Source: an uncultured Gallionellaceae bacterium
GTDB lineage: Bacteria > Pseudomonadota > Gammaproteobacteria > Burkholderiales > Gallionellaceae
DNA: 57,545 nucleotides
Direction of reading: 5' to 3'
Assembly: GCA_903847155.1 (NCBI GenBank)
Contig: CAINCU010000021.1
Span: 1 to 57,545, forward strand
Below the pieces are notes generated by a model. The model made no database searches and was not told where the DNA came from. It saw only the letters and a program-made list of their open reading frames with translations. Positions 15,445 to 24,800 of the stretch are shown piece by piece (within the stretch, counting starts at the first letter, position 1; every line of letters begins with the position of its first letter). The position numbers were made by a program, and so were the translations under genes.

Positions 15445-16458
15445 TTAAATTCCGCCGAGACGTTTGGCAAACGAGAAAGCATAAGCCGGGGAACGGAACA
15501 GCAGGATCGGATCATTTGTGGGCGCTATTCCGTCACTCATTACCAATGGATCAAAGTTGATCGGCTCGCACACGGCACCTTTCTGTGGCATTGCCGAGGA
15601 GATGGTTAGGGTTCCCGCTTTGAACTCCTTCCTATTCGTGGGCCACATAATTGTTGGATTGTTCTCGGTATCACCCGGCTCTCCAATCGAGACTATCATG
15701 TCCCAGCGTACCGGCCCTTTCCGGGTTCGTTCGATTAATGTCTGTTCAAGAAAATTCGCAGGGAAAGACTTCAACTCGTCATCTGTGAGACGCTTCTCTC
15801 CATCCTGAGGAACAAAGCGCCAGCGCACGAAAGTGACTTTGTTCTTATGATTGATAAATTTGAAGGTGTGTATGCCGAAGTAGGAACTGGTTGCGTAACT
15901 TCTTGGAGGGTTGTTCTTATCCAGAAACCCGGCTTGCGCAAGGTTGTCGGGGTGAGTAGCCTTGAAAGCTCTGATCTTTTCTGGATCTGGTTTGCCAGTC
16001 GTAGGGTCTGGCTTGGTCGCAATCAACATATCCAAGAATGTTCGAGGCTGTATGGCTCCGAAAACCGGTGTGTTCAGCATCGTTATGTGCTGCAAGTTTC
16101 CGCCGGGTAGCGCGAATTCGAGAGCCATCCCACGTGCATTTTTTGTAGTATCTGGTACCTTGGGATTTCCACCGGCGAGAGAGAAGCGTGCTATGACCGA
16201 AACAGGTTTTCCAGAAAACAGGGCTGAACGTGAATAAACCGCTGCCTTTGATGTACCTGTGAATTCACCTTTTGCACATGTGCCCTTGGTGTGATTCCGA
16301 CGTTCACCTGGGTTAATACCGAATGTCCCCTCCAGAGCTGTAACCACCTGATCAGCGGTTACTTCTTCTTCCGCCGCCCCGGCCAACTGAGACTCAAAAG
16401 TTAGAGTCCAAGCAAGTATAAACAGGCCTACTTTGAATGCGTTGTTGATGACAACCAT
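15445..16458 (-). CDS. periplasmic catalase-family peroxidase (SrpA-like)
   Basis: The 337-aa product has a signal peptide (hydrophobic residues about 9-20, likely cleaved after QLAGA near residue 28) and the minimal heme catalase fold of SrpA-type proteins. The distal His is in RRNHTKGTCAKG (His 56), followed by ARFSLAGGNPKVPDT, NARGMALEF and LLFRSPAYAFSFAKR near the end. These are shorter than true catalases and lack their C-terminal domains. They remove peroxide, often in the periplasm, and some use organic hydroperoxides. A ribosome site CAGGAGG lies before ATG 16458, and a TTGACA-17-GATGAT promoter lies at 16510-16538. It is the first gene of the leftward stress set. Confidence 0.88.
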   Translation of the reverse strand: MVVINNAFKVGLFILAWTLTFESQLAGAAEEEVTADQVVTALEGTFGINPGERRNHTKGTCAKGEFTGTSKAAVYSRSALFSGKPVSVIARFSLAGGNPKVPDTTKNARGMALEFALPGGNLQHITMLNTPVFGAIQPRTFLDMLIATKPDPTTGKPDPEKIRAFKATHPDNLAQAGFLDKNNPPRSYATSSYFGIHTFKFINHKNKVTFVRWRFVPQDGEKRLTDDELKSFPANFLEQTLIERTRKGPVRWDMIVSIGEPGDTENNPTIMWPTNRKEFKAGTLTISSAMPQKGAVCEPINFDPLVMSDGIAPTNDPILLFRSPAYAFSFAKRLGGI

Positions 16459-16509
16459 GATGAACCTCCTGCTGACGTTAACTTGAGGCTGATTTCACAG
16501 AATTAATGA

Positions 16510-16538
16510 ATCATCTGACTGCTGACTAATTTTGTCAA
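16510..16538 (-). promoter_or_regulatory. predicted sigma-70 promoter of the catalase gene
   Basis: On the minus strand a perfect TTGACA (16533-16538) is followed after 17 bp by GATGAT (16510-16515, four of six consensus bases). The spacer and -10 edge contain a direct repeat, AGTCAGC AGTCAGA, which could be a regulator site. The ATG is about 52 bp downstream. This is pattern-based only. Confidence 0.45.
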
Positions 16539-16549
16539 GTATAAGTGTT

Positions 16550-16952
16550 TGCTTGAAACTGAGTGGGTCGAAAATCATGGGAAGAATTGGAGGGCATCTG
16601 CGAGTGTCACTCTTTGGCACGTTACAAAAGAAAATGAGTGGCGGCTTTATGGCGGCGAATTCTCGATCTCGACTGACTCAAAGTGGCCGGATTTTGTCTG
16701 TTTAGAACCGCAAATAAGAATGACTGCTGTTCTCCCGTTGAAAGACGTTCGGCGGTCTGCGATAGCCCCCCGTTCAAGTAACACGCGGGACTCTAAATAC
16801 ATCAACCCGAAATCTATCAGCTAAATCCCCCAACAGCCAGCAGGAAAAATATATAGACATCATGTATTGACCTACCGCACCTCAAACGACGCGGATTAAG
16901 TTTGAGGTTCTGTAAAACCAAAGGCGCAGAGCCGAAATTGAGGGGATAGGTC
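16550..16952. other. intergenic stretch with no firm gene
   Basis: A rightward frame from TTG 16549 to 16824 is open for 91 codons but has no ribosome site and ends in low-quality sequence, so I do not call it. From about 16831 on, TTGAGGTTCTGTAAAACC and AAATTGAGGGGATAGGTC resemble the leader that precedes IS110-type transposase genes. Confidence 0.4.
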
Positions 16953-17132
16953 ATGAACGAGTTTGGCAAATACGTTGGACTGGATGTCCGCAAAGAAACG
17001 ATAGCGGTATCGACGGGCATCTTCACGCAGTTGGCTTATTTTGTGCTGCTTGGGGTTGGTCATCTGAACAAGGTGGGTAGGCTTACAAGTATTTTTTCCA
17101 AGTGGAGTATCGGGACAGATTTGGCACATTGA
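16953..17132 (+). pseudogene. truncated IS110-family transposase N-terminus
   Basis: ATG 16953 opens with NEFGKYVGLDVRKETIAVST, the standard first strand and catalytic Asp region (GLDVxKE) of IS110/IS1111 DEDD transposases. After about 20 codons homology ends, and the frame runs through unrelated sequence to TGA 17132 (59 codons in total, against 340-400 for a working enzyme). At the break the sequence TCGACGGGCATCTTCA resembles the R1 arm TTGACGGGCATCTCCA. It is therefore a dead fragment marking an old insertion and deletion at the right border of the stress-gene block, just before flhB. Confidence 0.75.
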
Positions 17133-17211
17133 TAAGCCCTATTTCTCCCGCTGTTCGGCGGATTGAATTTTTAGACAGTATTGATAATAGCCATGTGTAA
17201 AGGACTCCGCC

Positions 17212-18366
17212 ATGGCCGAACAAGACAGTGATCTAGAAAAAACAGAATCGCCCTCGCAACGACGTTTGGATAAAGCGCGCGAAGATGGTCAAGTCGCGCG
17301 CTCGCGTGAGTTGTCCACCTTTGCTGTGATGATGGCGGGCGGAGCCGGGTTGTGGGTGATGGGTGCCGGATTTGTGCAGCAACTGATCCTTGTGCTGCGC
17401 CAGGGTTTGACGCTGGATACCGGCTTGGCTTTTCATGCCGAGCAACTGTTGCCGCATTTGAGAGATTTGAGCGTGGCTACGCTGATGGTCTTTCTTCCCT
17501 TTCTGGTGTTACTGCTGGCGGTGGCGATGTTTTCGCCGTTGCTGATGAATGGCTGGTTGTTTTCCATGAAACCGCTGCAACCTGATTTTTCCAAACTCGA
17601 TCCAATCGCCGGTTTTGTCCGCATGTTTTCCAGTCACGGCTTAATGGAACTGGCAAAAGCCATCGGCAAATCTATTATTGTCGGTGGCATCGGTTCATGG
17701 GTGGTGTGGCACAACAGGGCAGACGTGCTGCTACTGGTGGGCGAACCATTGGCGCGCGCCATACCGCATTTGGGTAGCCTGCTGTGGGGGAGTTTTACTG
17801 CCATCATGATGGGTATGCTGTTGATCGTCGCCATCGATGTGCCATTCCAATTGTGGGAACACAACAAGAAACTGAAGATGACCAAGCAGGAAGTGCGTCA
17901 GGAATCGAAAGAGACCGAGGGCGATCCGCAAGTCAAGAGCCGTATCCGCGCCATGCAGCGCGAGATCGCCCGCCGTCGCATGATGTCCGAAATTCCAAGC
18001 GCCGACGTGGTGGTGACCAACCCGACGCATTTCTCGGTCGCGCTGAAATACAGCGAGAACAAAATGGGTGCGCCGGTCGTGGTAGCCAAAGGCTCACATT
18101 TATTGGCAGCACGCATCAAAGAGATCGCCAAAGAGAACAATGTGCCGATCCTGGAGGCACCGCCGTTGGCGCGTGCGTTGCATAAACACTGCGATCTCGG
18201 CCAGGCCATCCCGGAAGCGCTCTACACCGCCGTCGCCGAAGTGCTGGCGTACGTCTATCAACTGCGCCGTTATGAAACACAGGGTGGTGCGATGCCTAAT
18301 TTACCGGGTGAATTACCGGTGCCGAAAGAACTTGATCCGGCAACGCAAAGCGAGATACGGCATTAG
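17212..18366 (+). CDS. flhB: flagellar type III export switch protein FlhB
   Basis: The 384-aa product has the FlhB layout: a basic N-terminus (EKTESPSQRRLDKAREDGQV), four membrane helices (about residues 30-210) and a cytoplasmic tail with the self-cleaving motif NPTH at residues 270-273. Cleavage there switches export from rod/hook to filament substrates. The start ATG 17212 has AAGGACTCC before it. The remainder of the export gate (flhA) lies 7.5 kb further on, separated by two unknown genes and a signalling cassette; in most relatives flhB and flhA adjoin. About 265 bp of non-coding sequence follows. Confidence 0.97.
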   Translation: MAEQDSDLEKTESPSQRRLDKAREDGQVARSRELSTFAVMMAGGAGLWVMGAGFVQQLILVLRQGLTLDTGLAFHAEQLLPHLRDLSVATLMVFLPFLVLLLAVAMFSPLLMNGWLFSMKPLQPDFSKLDPIAGFVRMFSSHGLMELAKAIGKSIIVGGIGSWVVWHNRADVLLLVGEPLARAIPHLGSLLWGSFTAIMMGMLLIVAIDVPFQLWEHNKKLKMTKQEVRQESKETEGDPQVKSRIRAMQREIARRRMMSEIPSADVVVTNPTHFSVALKYSENKMGAPVVVAKGSHLLAARIKEIAKENNVPILEAPPLARALHKHCDLGQAIPEALYTAVAEVLAYVYQLRRYETQGGAMPNLPGELPVPKELDPATQSEIRH

Positions 18367-18631
18367 TCGATAGGAAACTAAGACGTTTGGCTATGTGAAT
18401 TCGTTAGTACATAGGCCAGAATAAACAGTACCATAGAAAACCATGATGGCCGTATGATGGGAAATTACGGGTTGGCGAATTAAGACTTTGGCCCATTAAT
18501 TGTTCTATAAGTAGCATATGTGATAACTTACACTTTGGTATCAAGCGTTGTTGGTAATAATTTGTCAAGAATTTGGATGCAGGTAATTTCGCTCACACGC
18601 AAGTTTTTTAAAATCTCAGAGAGGAAAAAAC

Positions 18632-18931
18632 ATGAATTTTAATATTGTCATTTTTTTAAATATTGCCGCGATTCTTATCATGTTTTATTGCTTATTTTTG
18701 GTGCTGTCGCTTAAAACCAGCATTCCGGGTGGGATGGTGGGCAAGCATTGGAATTTCCTGACAGCGTTGGTGGCGTTATTCAGTATCGGTTATCTGACTA
18801 CGCCATTCTTTGACCAGTTGTCGTATGAGGTGCTGCGTTTAGTGGTTGCGTGCATCTTCGTGTTTGGTGCGATTTATGTAGTCGTTACAGTGCGACTTAT
18901 TTACAATATTATCAAGGAATTATCCGAATAG
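18632..18931 (+). CDS. small membrane protein of unknown function (99 aa)
   Basis: ATG 18632 follows a clear GAGAGGAAAAAAC ribosome site. The protein has three probable membrane helices: IVIFLNIAAILIMFYCLFLVL (two parts), FLTALVALFSIGYLTTPFF, and LVVACIFVFGAIYVVVTVRLIY, with a short charged tail NIIKELSE. No family is recognised. It is followed after 12 bp by a soluble unknown protein, suggesting a two-gene unit between flhB and the HD-GYP/FIST/kinase cassette. A supporting role in membrane sensing is possible but not shown. Confidence 0.75.
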   Translation: MNFNIVIFLNIAAILIMFYCLFLVLSLKTSIPGGMVGKHWNFLTALVALFSIGYLTTPFFDQLSYEVLRLVVACIFVFGAIYVVVTVRLIYNIIKELSE

Positions 18932-18943
18932 GGCGAGGCAATC

Positions 18944-19408
18944 ATGCATCCAGATCTGGTCTTGTTTCGTACCCCGAAGGGTGAGGAAATTATCCATGGC
19001 ACCGGGCATGAAATATCCACCGTTCAACGCCGTGCCTTGCTGGTTGTTGACGGCAAGACATCAGTTGCCAAGTTGGTGGAAAAGGCCATCTGGGTAACTG
19101 ATTTGGCAACTGTGCTGCAAGAGTTAAATGCGCTGGGTCTTGTACATGATGCGGTATCGACCGGTCATGGAGAGGGAGGTCAATCCCGCGATGTGGTGCA
19201 GTTGTTAAAAATTCAGCTCGTGGCCACAGCCAGGGACTTGTTAGGCAAAAACGCCGAGCGCACAGTTAAAAAAATTGAAGATGCCGATAACACACCTGAG
19301 GCTTTGCAAGAGGCGTTGCTGGCCTGCAAAAAAATTATCAAATTAACGATCAATGAAGAACTTGCAGATACTTTTCTGCGGCGCGGACTCGAAGTAATCG
19401 GCAAATAG
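18944..19408 (+). CDS. unknown soluble protein with winged-helix-like N-terminal segment (154 aa)
   Basis: The N-terminal half contains VQRRALLVVDGKTSVAKLVE...LATVLQELNALGLVHD. This is the VDG-T-V-L ... L-ALGLV pattern of a small winged-helix-like module often found unannotated in betaproteobacterial regulators. The second half is helical and charged (RDLLGKNAERTVKKIEDADN, TPEALQEALLACKKIIKLTI). There is no signal peptide or membrane segment. It is probably co-transcribed with the 99-aa membrane protein, and its stop is followed at once by two hairpins (19413-19463). I do not assign a function. Confidence 0.75.
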   Translation: MHPDLVLFRTPKGEEIIHGTGHEISTVQRRALLVVDGKTSVAKLVEKAIWVTDLATVLQELNALGLVHDAVSTGHGEGGQSRDVVQLLKIQLVATARDLLGKNAERTVKKIEDADNTPEALQEALLACKKIIKLTINEELADTFLRRGLEVIGK

Positions 19409-19412
19409 AGTG

Positions 19413-19463
19413 CGCGCGGACATTCTTGTTCGCGCGAATTCGATCTTGCGCGGAGAGCGCAAG
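19413..19463 (+). terminator. two tandem hairpins after the 154-aa gene
   Basis: Hairpin 1 (19413-19436): ten pairs around the loop TTCT, including one G-T pair. Hairpin 2 (19445-19463): CTTGCGC / GCGCAAG with loop GGAGA. No T-tract follows, so this may be a Rho-type or attenuating structure or an mRNA-end stabiliser rather than an intrinsic terminator. The rest of the gap up to 19655 shows nothing else certain. Confidence 0.4.
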
Positions 19464-19655
19464 GTCAAAGGTTTCAGCCCATGGTTCTCAGCTAGAGCAA
19501 ACTTTCTATTGCTGTGACTCGCATCTGGCTTGCTGCGTTTCTTTTGCAAATTCATTGCATATCTACAGCAACAAGCCGCTTTGTAATATATGCAGCGATT
19601 CGGATAATATCCATAAAATGGTGGGAGTCCGGTTAGAGCGGGCAATGGAGGATTG

Positions 19656-20714
19656 ATGAAAGTCGTGATAATCGACGATGCGCAGATCAATGTGACGTTA
19701 TTGCAGCATCTGGTCCGTAAGTTGCCTGATTGCGAGTCAGTTTGTTTTACCGATCCGGTCGTGGCGTTGGCTTGGTGTTCGCTCAACGAGCCTGATCTGG
19801 TGGTGGTGGATTACATGATGCCGCAATTGAGCGGCACGGAATTGACGGAAAAATTCCGTGCGCGTTATCCGGATATTCCGGTGCTGATGGTCACAGCCAA
19901 CCATGAAATCGAATTGCGCCATCAAGCATTGCAGCTCGGTGTGACCGACTTTCTGAATAAACCTCTGGACACCACTGAATTTCTCGCACGTTCCAAAAAC
20001 ATGCTGGCTTTGCGCCAGAGCCACAAAAATCTTGCCGATCATGCCGCTTTGCTGGCGGGAGAGGTGCGCAAGGCGACTCAACAAATCGTGGCGCAAGAAC
20101 GCGAAACCATATTCTGTCTGGCCAAGGCGGCGGAATATCGCGATCCCGAGACCGGCTTGCATATTGTGCGCATGGCGCATTACTCAAGACATATCGCCCG
20201 TGTGCTGGGCTTGCCGGCGGAGCAGCAAGACTTGTTGCTGGAAGCCGCACCCATGCACGATATCGGCAAGGTCGGCACTCCCGATATGATTCTGCTCAAA
20301 CCAGGCAAACTGACGGATGCGGAGTTTTCTATCATGAAGCAGCACGCGGTGATCGGGTTTGAAGTGCTGAACGCCAGTAGCTCGCCACTGCTCAAAGTGG
20401 CGGCGGAGATTGCTTTTACACATCACGAGAAATTCGATGGCAGCGGCTATCCGAGCGGATTGAAGGGTAATGATATTCCATTGTTCGGGCGCATTGTGGC
20501 AGTGGCCGATGTGTTCGATGCCTTGACCTCGGAGCGTCCGTACAAAAAAGCGTGGAGCATCGAACAGGCAACACAGATGATTCGTGATGCATCGGGCACA
20601 CACTTCGACCCGGCGTGTGTTAATGCGTTTTTCAAGGAATTTACTGAAGTGCTGGCGATCAGAAATAAATTTGTGGACGAAGCAATCGAGCTGAGAGACC
20701 GTGCGTTGGATTGA
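19656..20714 (+). CDS. response regulator with HD-GYP c-di-GMP phosphodiesterase output
   Basis: This 352-aa RpfG-type protein has an N-terminal receiver domain (residues 1-120: acidic IDDAQ, phosphorylation site VVVDYMMP with Asp 52, conserved T in MVTAN and K in LNKPLD). It is joined by a coiled linker to an HD-GYP domain with MHDIGKVGTPD (His 201, Asp 202), HHEKFDGSGYP and VADVFDALTSERPYKK. The metal and GYP residues look intact, so it should hydrolyse c-di-GMP, a change that generally favours motility. ATG 19656 has GGAGG before it. The FIST and hybrid-kinase genes follow in the same direction with gaps of 46 and 9 bp, suggesting one operon in which the kinase or its Hpt domain phosphorylates this regulator. 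Confidence 0.93.
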   Translation: MKVVIIDDAQINVTLLQHLVRKLPDCESVCFTDPVVALAWCSLNEPDLVVVDYMMPQLSGTELTEKFRARYPDIPVLMVTANHEIELRHQALQLGVTDFLNKPLDTTEFLARSKNMLALRQSHKNLADHAALLAGEVRKATQQIVAQERETIFCLAKAAEYRDPETGLHIVRMAHYSRHIARVLGLPAEQQDLLLEAAPMHDIGKVGTPDMILLKPGKLTDAEFSIMKQHAVIGFEVLNASSSPLLKVAAEIAFTHHEKFDGSGYPSGLKGNDIPLFGRIVAVADVFDALTSERPYKKAWSIEQATQMIRDASGTHFDPACVNAFFKEFTEVLAIRNKFVDEAIELRDRALD

Positions 20715-20760
20715 GCGCAAGCGGTTGCGGTGACGGTCAATTAACAAAGGGAGATGCATC

Positions 20761-21876
20761 ATGCAAATCAGTCAAATACGTTGGACAGTCAAATCGGGGT
20801 GGCAATCGCCGCCTGAATTTTCCGCACAGGCCGATCTGGTGCTGGTGTTCGCGGAAGATAATTTCTTTCAGACGGAAAATTGTTACGCACAGTTGCGCGC
20901 TGTTTTCCCACTGGCGCATATTGTCGGCTGTTCTTCCTCCGGTAGCGTACTCGGTGTGGAGATCAGCGATGGTGATGTGGTGGCGACGGCAGTCAAGCTG
21001 GCGCATTCCCGCATTCGCCTTGCCTCGGTTGATGTGCAAGCCGGCATGAGTGCGCGTGATGCCGGAATGCGTTTGATGCAGGAGCTGGCTGGCGCTGACT
21101 TGCGCCATGTATTTGTGCTATCCGACGGGTTACTGGTGAACGGCAGTGATCTGGCGCAAGGGCTGAATCAGGCGGGTGTTGCGGTGACCGGTGGATTAGC
21201 GGGCGACGGTACGCGCTTTGGTAAAACATGGGTGATGGCGGATGCTCCCTCCAAAGACGGACGCATCGCTGCTTTGGGATTTTACGGTGAGGTTACAGTC
21301 AAAAGCGGTTGCTTCGCCGGATGGGAAGAATTCGGCGCCGAGCGTCTTGTCACCAAGTCGGTGGGCAATGTGGTATATGAAATTGATAACGAGCCGGCGC
21401 TGGAGCTGTATAAAAAATATCTGGGAGATCGTGCGGCAGAGTTGCCGGCTAGCGGACTGCGTTTCCCCTTGAGCATTCAGGCGACCAAATCGGACAAGCC
21501 GCTGATACGCACTCTGTTGGCAGTGGACGAGGCGGCGCACAGTTTGACTTTCGCGGGTGATGTGCCGCAGGGTTACATCTGCAAGTTAATGCGAACCAAT
21601 CTGGATAACTTGATCGACAGCGCAGGCCTGGCGGCGGAATCGGCGAAACCGGCCAAGCAGGGCGTGGTCGGTTTGTGTCTGGTGGTGAGTTGTGTTGGCA
21701 GACGCCTGGTGATGGGACAGTTGACGGAAGAAGAACTGGATATCGTGAAAGAAAAATTGGGCGACAGCACGTCCATCACCGGGTTTTATTCATACGGGGA
21801 ACTGGCGCCGTTCAGCGATGTGATGCTATGCCAGTTGCACAATCAAACCATGACGCTGACTACCATTTACGAATAG
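20761..21876 (+). CDS. FIST-domain sensory protein
   Basis: The 371-aa product is a full FIST protein. The N-terminal domain (about residues 25-215) contains AHIVGCSSSGSVLGVEISDG and VAVTGGLAGDGTRF, the usual glycine-rich signatures. The FIST_C domain (about 220-350) contains EPALELYKKYLG and ends with GFYSYGELAPF, the typical closing motif. FIST proteins are thought to bind small ligands such as amino acids and pass the signal to kinases or cyclases. A ribosome site AAAGGGAGATG precedes ATG 20761. The gene lies between the HD-GYP regulator and the hybrid kinase (9 bp upstream of the latter), so it is most simply the ligand-binding accessory of that kinase. Confidence 0.93.
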   Translation: MQISQIRWTVKSGWQSPPEFSAQADLVLVFAEDNFFQTENCYAQLRAVFPLAHIVGCSSSGSVLGVEISDGDVVATAVKLAHSRIRLASVDVQAGMSARDAGMRLMQELAGADLRHVFVLSDGLLVNGSDLAQGLNQAGVAVTGGLAGDGTRFGKTWVMADAPSKDGRIAALGFYGEVTVKSGCFAGWEEFGAERLVTKSVGNVVYEIDNEPALELYKKYLGDRAAELPASGLRFPLSIQATKSDKPLIRTLLAVDEAAHSLTFAGDVPQGYICKLMRTNLDNLIDSAGLAAESAKPAKQGVVGLCLVVSCVGRRLVMGQLTEEELDIVKEKLGDSTSITGFYSYGELAPFSDVMLCQLHNQTMTLTTIYE

Positions 21877-21885
21877 GCAACACTC

Positions 21886-24800
21886 ATGCATCGTTTGCTC
21901 GAACGCCAACTGCGACGCCATCTTGGCAAGGATTTTCAGCCTGATGCGGCATTGCAGTCGTTCCTCGACATCGTCGATAGTTACTATCACGAGGTAGATA
22001 AAGAGCAGAGTCTGCTACAGAACGTACTGCAGTTGAGTGCCGCAGAACTGAATGCGGTGAATGAGCGGATGCGCGTGCAGAACGCCGAGATGACGCGCAC
22101 GCTGCTCAATACACTGAGCGACGGTGTGTACGCCACCGACCTGCAGGGCAATCTGACCTTCATGAACGTGGCAGCCGAGAAGATACTGGGCTGGCAGGAG
22201 CACGAGATGATCGGGCGTTCGGTGCAGGAGACGGTGCAACACCATCTCCCCGACGGCTCTGCGAATGTCGCAGACAATGCGCCGCAACTGCGGGTGATAC
22301 GCAGCGGCGAAGCATTTGAGTGCTTTTGCCACTATATTGCCAAAGACGGTCGCTTCATTCCGGTCGAATGCCGCTCGCGTCCTATCCTGCTGGAGGGCAA
22401 AATTTCCGGTGCGCTCGTTTCGTTTCAGGACATCAGCTTGCGTCAGGAAACGGAAAATAACTTACGCATCGCCTATGATCGCTTGAAAGAAACCCTGAGC
22501 GAATTGGAGTTTCAAAAGTTCGCGCTGGATCAGCATTCGATTATCAGCATCTCCGACCGCAGCGGCAAGATCATTTATGCCAACAGCAAATTCAGCGAGA
22601 TCAGTCAGTACCGCAACGATGAACTAATCGGACAGGATCATCGGTTACTCAACTCGGGATTTCACTCGCGCGAGTATTTCAAAGAGATGTGGCAGACCAT
22701 AGCGCGCGGCGAGGTATGGCACGGCGAAGTGAAAAATCGGCGCAAGGACGGCACGTATTATTGGGTGGAATCTACCATCGTGCCGTTCATGGACGAACAC
22801 GGCAAACCGTTGCGCTACGTTTCCATCCGCACCGACATCACCGCGCGCAAAGCCATGGACGAACAGATGTTTCAGCAGCGCGCATTTTACGAGCGCATCA
22901 GCGAAACACTGGGTGAAGGTTTGTATGTGCAGGACGCGCGAGGACGCTGCATCTACATGAATTCGGAAGCGGAAAAACTGTTGGGGTTGAAACGCGAAGA
23001 ATTCATCGGCATGACGGTGCATGACACCATCCATAAACAAACCGCAACTGGCGTGCCTTTGCCTGCGCGCGATTGCCCGATCTATAACTTGGTACATGAG
23101 CATGGCGAAGCGCGCATGGACGACCAGGTGTTCACCCGCAAGGATGGCTCGGTATTCCCCGTTGCGATTTCGTCCAAAGCTGCGTATGCAGCGAACGGCG
23201 AACTGGAAACGGTTGTGGTCGCTTTTCAGGATATTTCAGATCGCAAGCAGAACGAACAGAACATGCGTCACACTAAAGAGCGGCTCAACCTGGCTTTGGA
23301 TGGTTCCAATCTTGCGCTGTGGGATTGGGACATCGCTAGTAGCCGTATTTATCTAAGCAGCAAGTGGTCGGAGATCATGGGTGGAGCGCCGCAAGAGACG
23401 CAGACAACGGTAGAGCTGTTGTTTAAAAGTATCCATCCCGATGATTCCATTTTGATGCAAAGCCGTTTGGCGACGGTGTTGAAAGGGCAGGCGGATTTCT
23501 TCTCGGCGGAATATCGGGTCAAGCGTAACGATGGTCAATGGATTTGGATACACACCCACGGCAAAGTGGTCGAGCGCGATGCCAGCGGGCGCGCACTGCG
23601 CATGGCCGGAACCAACGCCGATGTCTCCGTGCGCAAAGATGCTGAAAACGCCATCCTGAAAGCCAAGGAAGCAGCGGAGCAGGCGAACAAAGTGAAAGGC
23701 GATTTTCTCGCCAACATGAGCCACGAAATTCGCACGCCGATGAACGGCATCATCGGCATGACCGAGCTGGCACTGGATACCGAGTTGACGCACGAGCAGC
23801 GCGAATATCTGGAACTGGTCAAGTCGTCAGCCAATTCGTTGTTGCACATCGTCAATGACATCCTCGATTTCTCCAAGATGGAATCGGGCAAGATGGATAT
23901 CGAGAACATCGAATTCTCGCTGGAACAAATGTTGCGTGTCACCATGAAGACGCTGGCCGTGCGCGCGCACCAAAAAAATCTGGAACTGTTGCTGCATGTT
24001 GCATCTGATGTGCCGGACCATTTGCTGGGCGACCCCGGACGCCTGCGTCAGGTCATAGTTAATCTGGTGGGCAACGCGATCAAATTCACCGAGCGCGGCG
24101 AGATCGAAGTGGCGGTAATGTGTGAAGCCAACTCGCGCGAAGGACAAGCCAGATTGCGCTTCAGCGTGCGCGACACCGGCATCGGCATACCGCGCGAAAA
24201 ATTCCAGACCATTTTCGAATCATTCTCGCAAGCCGACACCTCGACCACGCGCAACTATGGCGGTACAGGTCTAGGGCTGACCATCTCGGCGCAACTGATC
24301 GAACTCATGGGCGGCAAGATTGGTCTGGACAGCGAGGTGGGCAAAGGCACCACGTTTTATTTTGCGCTCGACATGCACATTCTTTCCGGCAACCCGCTGG
24401 CGGATTACCAGCACACCGGACGCATCAGCGGTATGCCGGTGCTGCTGGTCGATGACAACGCCACCAACCGCAAGCTGCTGCACGAAATGCTGCGCAACTG
24501 GAAGATGTTGCCCACCTCGGTGTCCAGCGGGCCGGAGGCATTGGCCGAACTGGAACGGGCAGCGGCAGAGGGACATCCGTTTGTCCTGGCGATACTGGAT
24601 GTGCAGATGCCGGGCATGGATGGTTTTGAAGTGGCCGAGCGCATCCGCCAGCACCCGGAGCATGTGGGCGCAACGGTGATGATGCTGACCTCGGAGGGAC
24701 AGCGCGGCCACGCCGCGCGCTGTCGCGATCTGGGTGTGTCCGGCTATCTGATGAAGCCGGTTTCGCAATCCGAATTGCTGGATACCATCATGACCGTGCT

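Noticed and set aside
16549-16824. A 91-codon rightward open frame from TTG
   Set aside because: No ribosome site, no recognisable motif and poor composition in the second half; it may be a remnant but cannot be supported.
16896-17129. A 77-codon minus-strand frame over the IS110 fragment
   Set aside because: Half of it is the antisense of the transposase start; no start signal. The distal part (CQICPDTPLGKNTCKPT) has spaced cysteines but is too short to judge.
17163-17188. TTGAAT and GATAAT as the flhB promoter
   Set aside because: The spacer is only 14 bp and neither box is strong; the flhB promoter stays unassigned.
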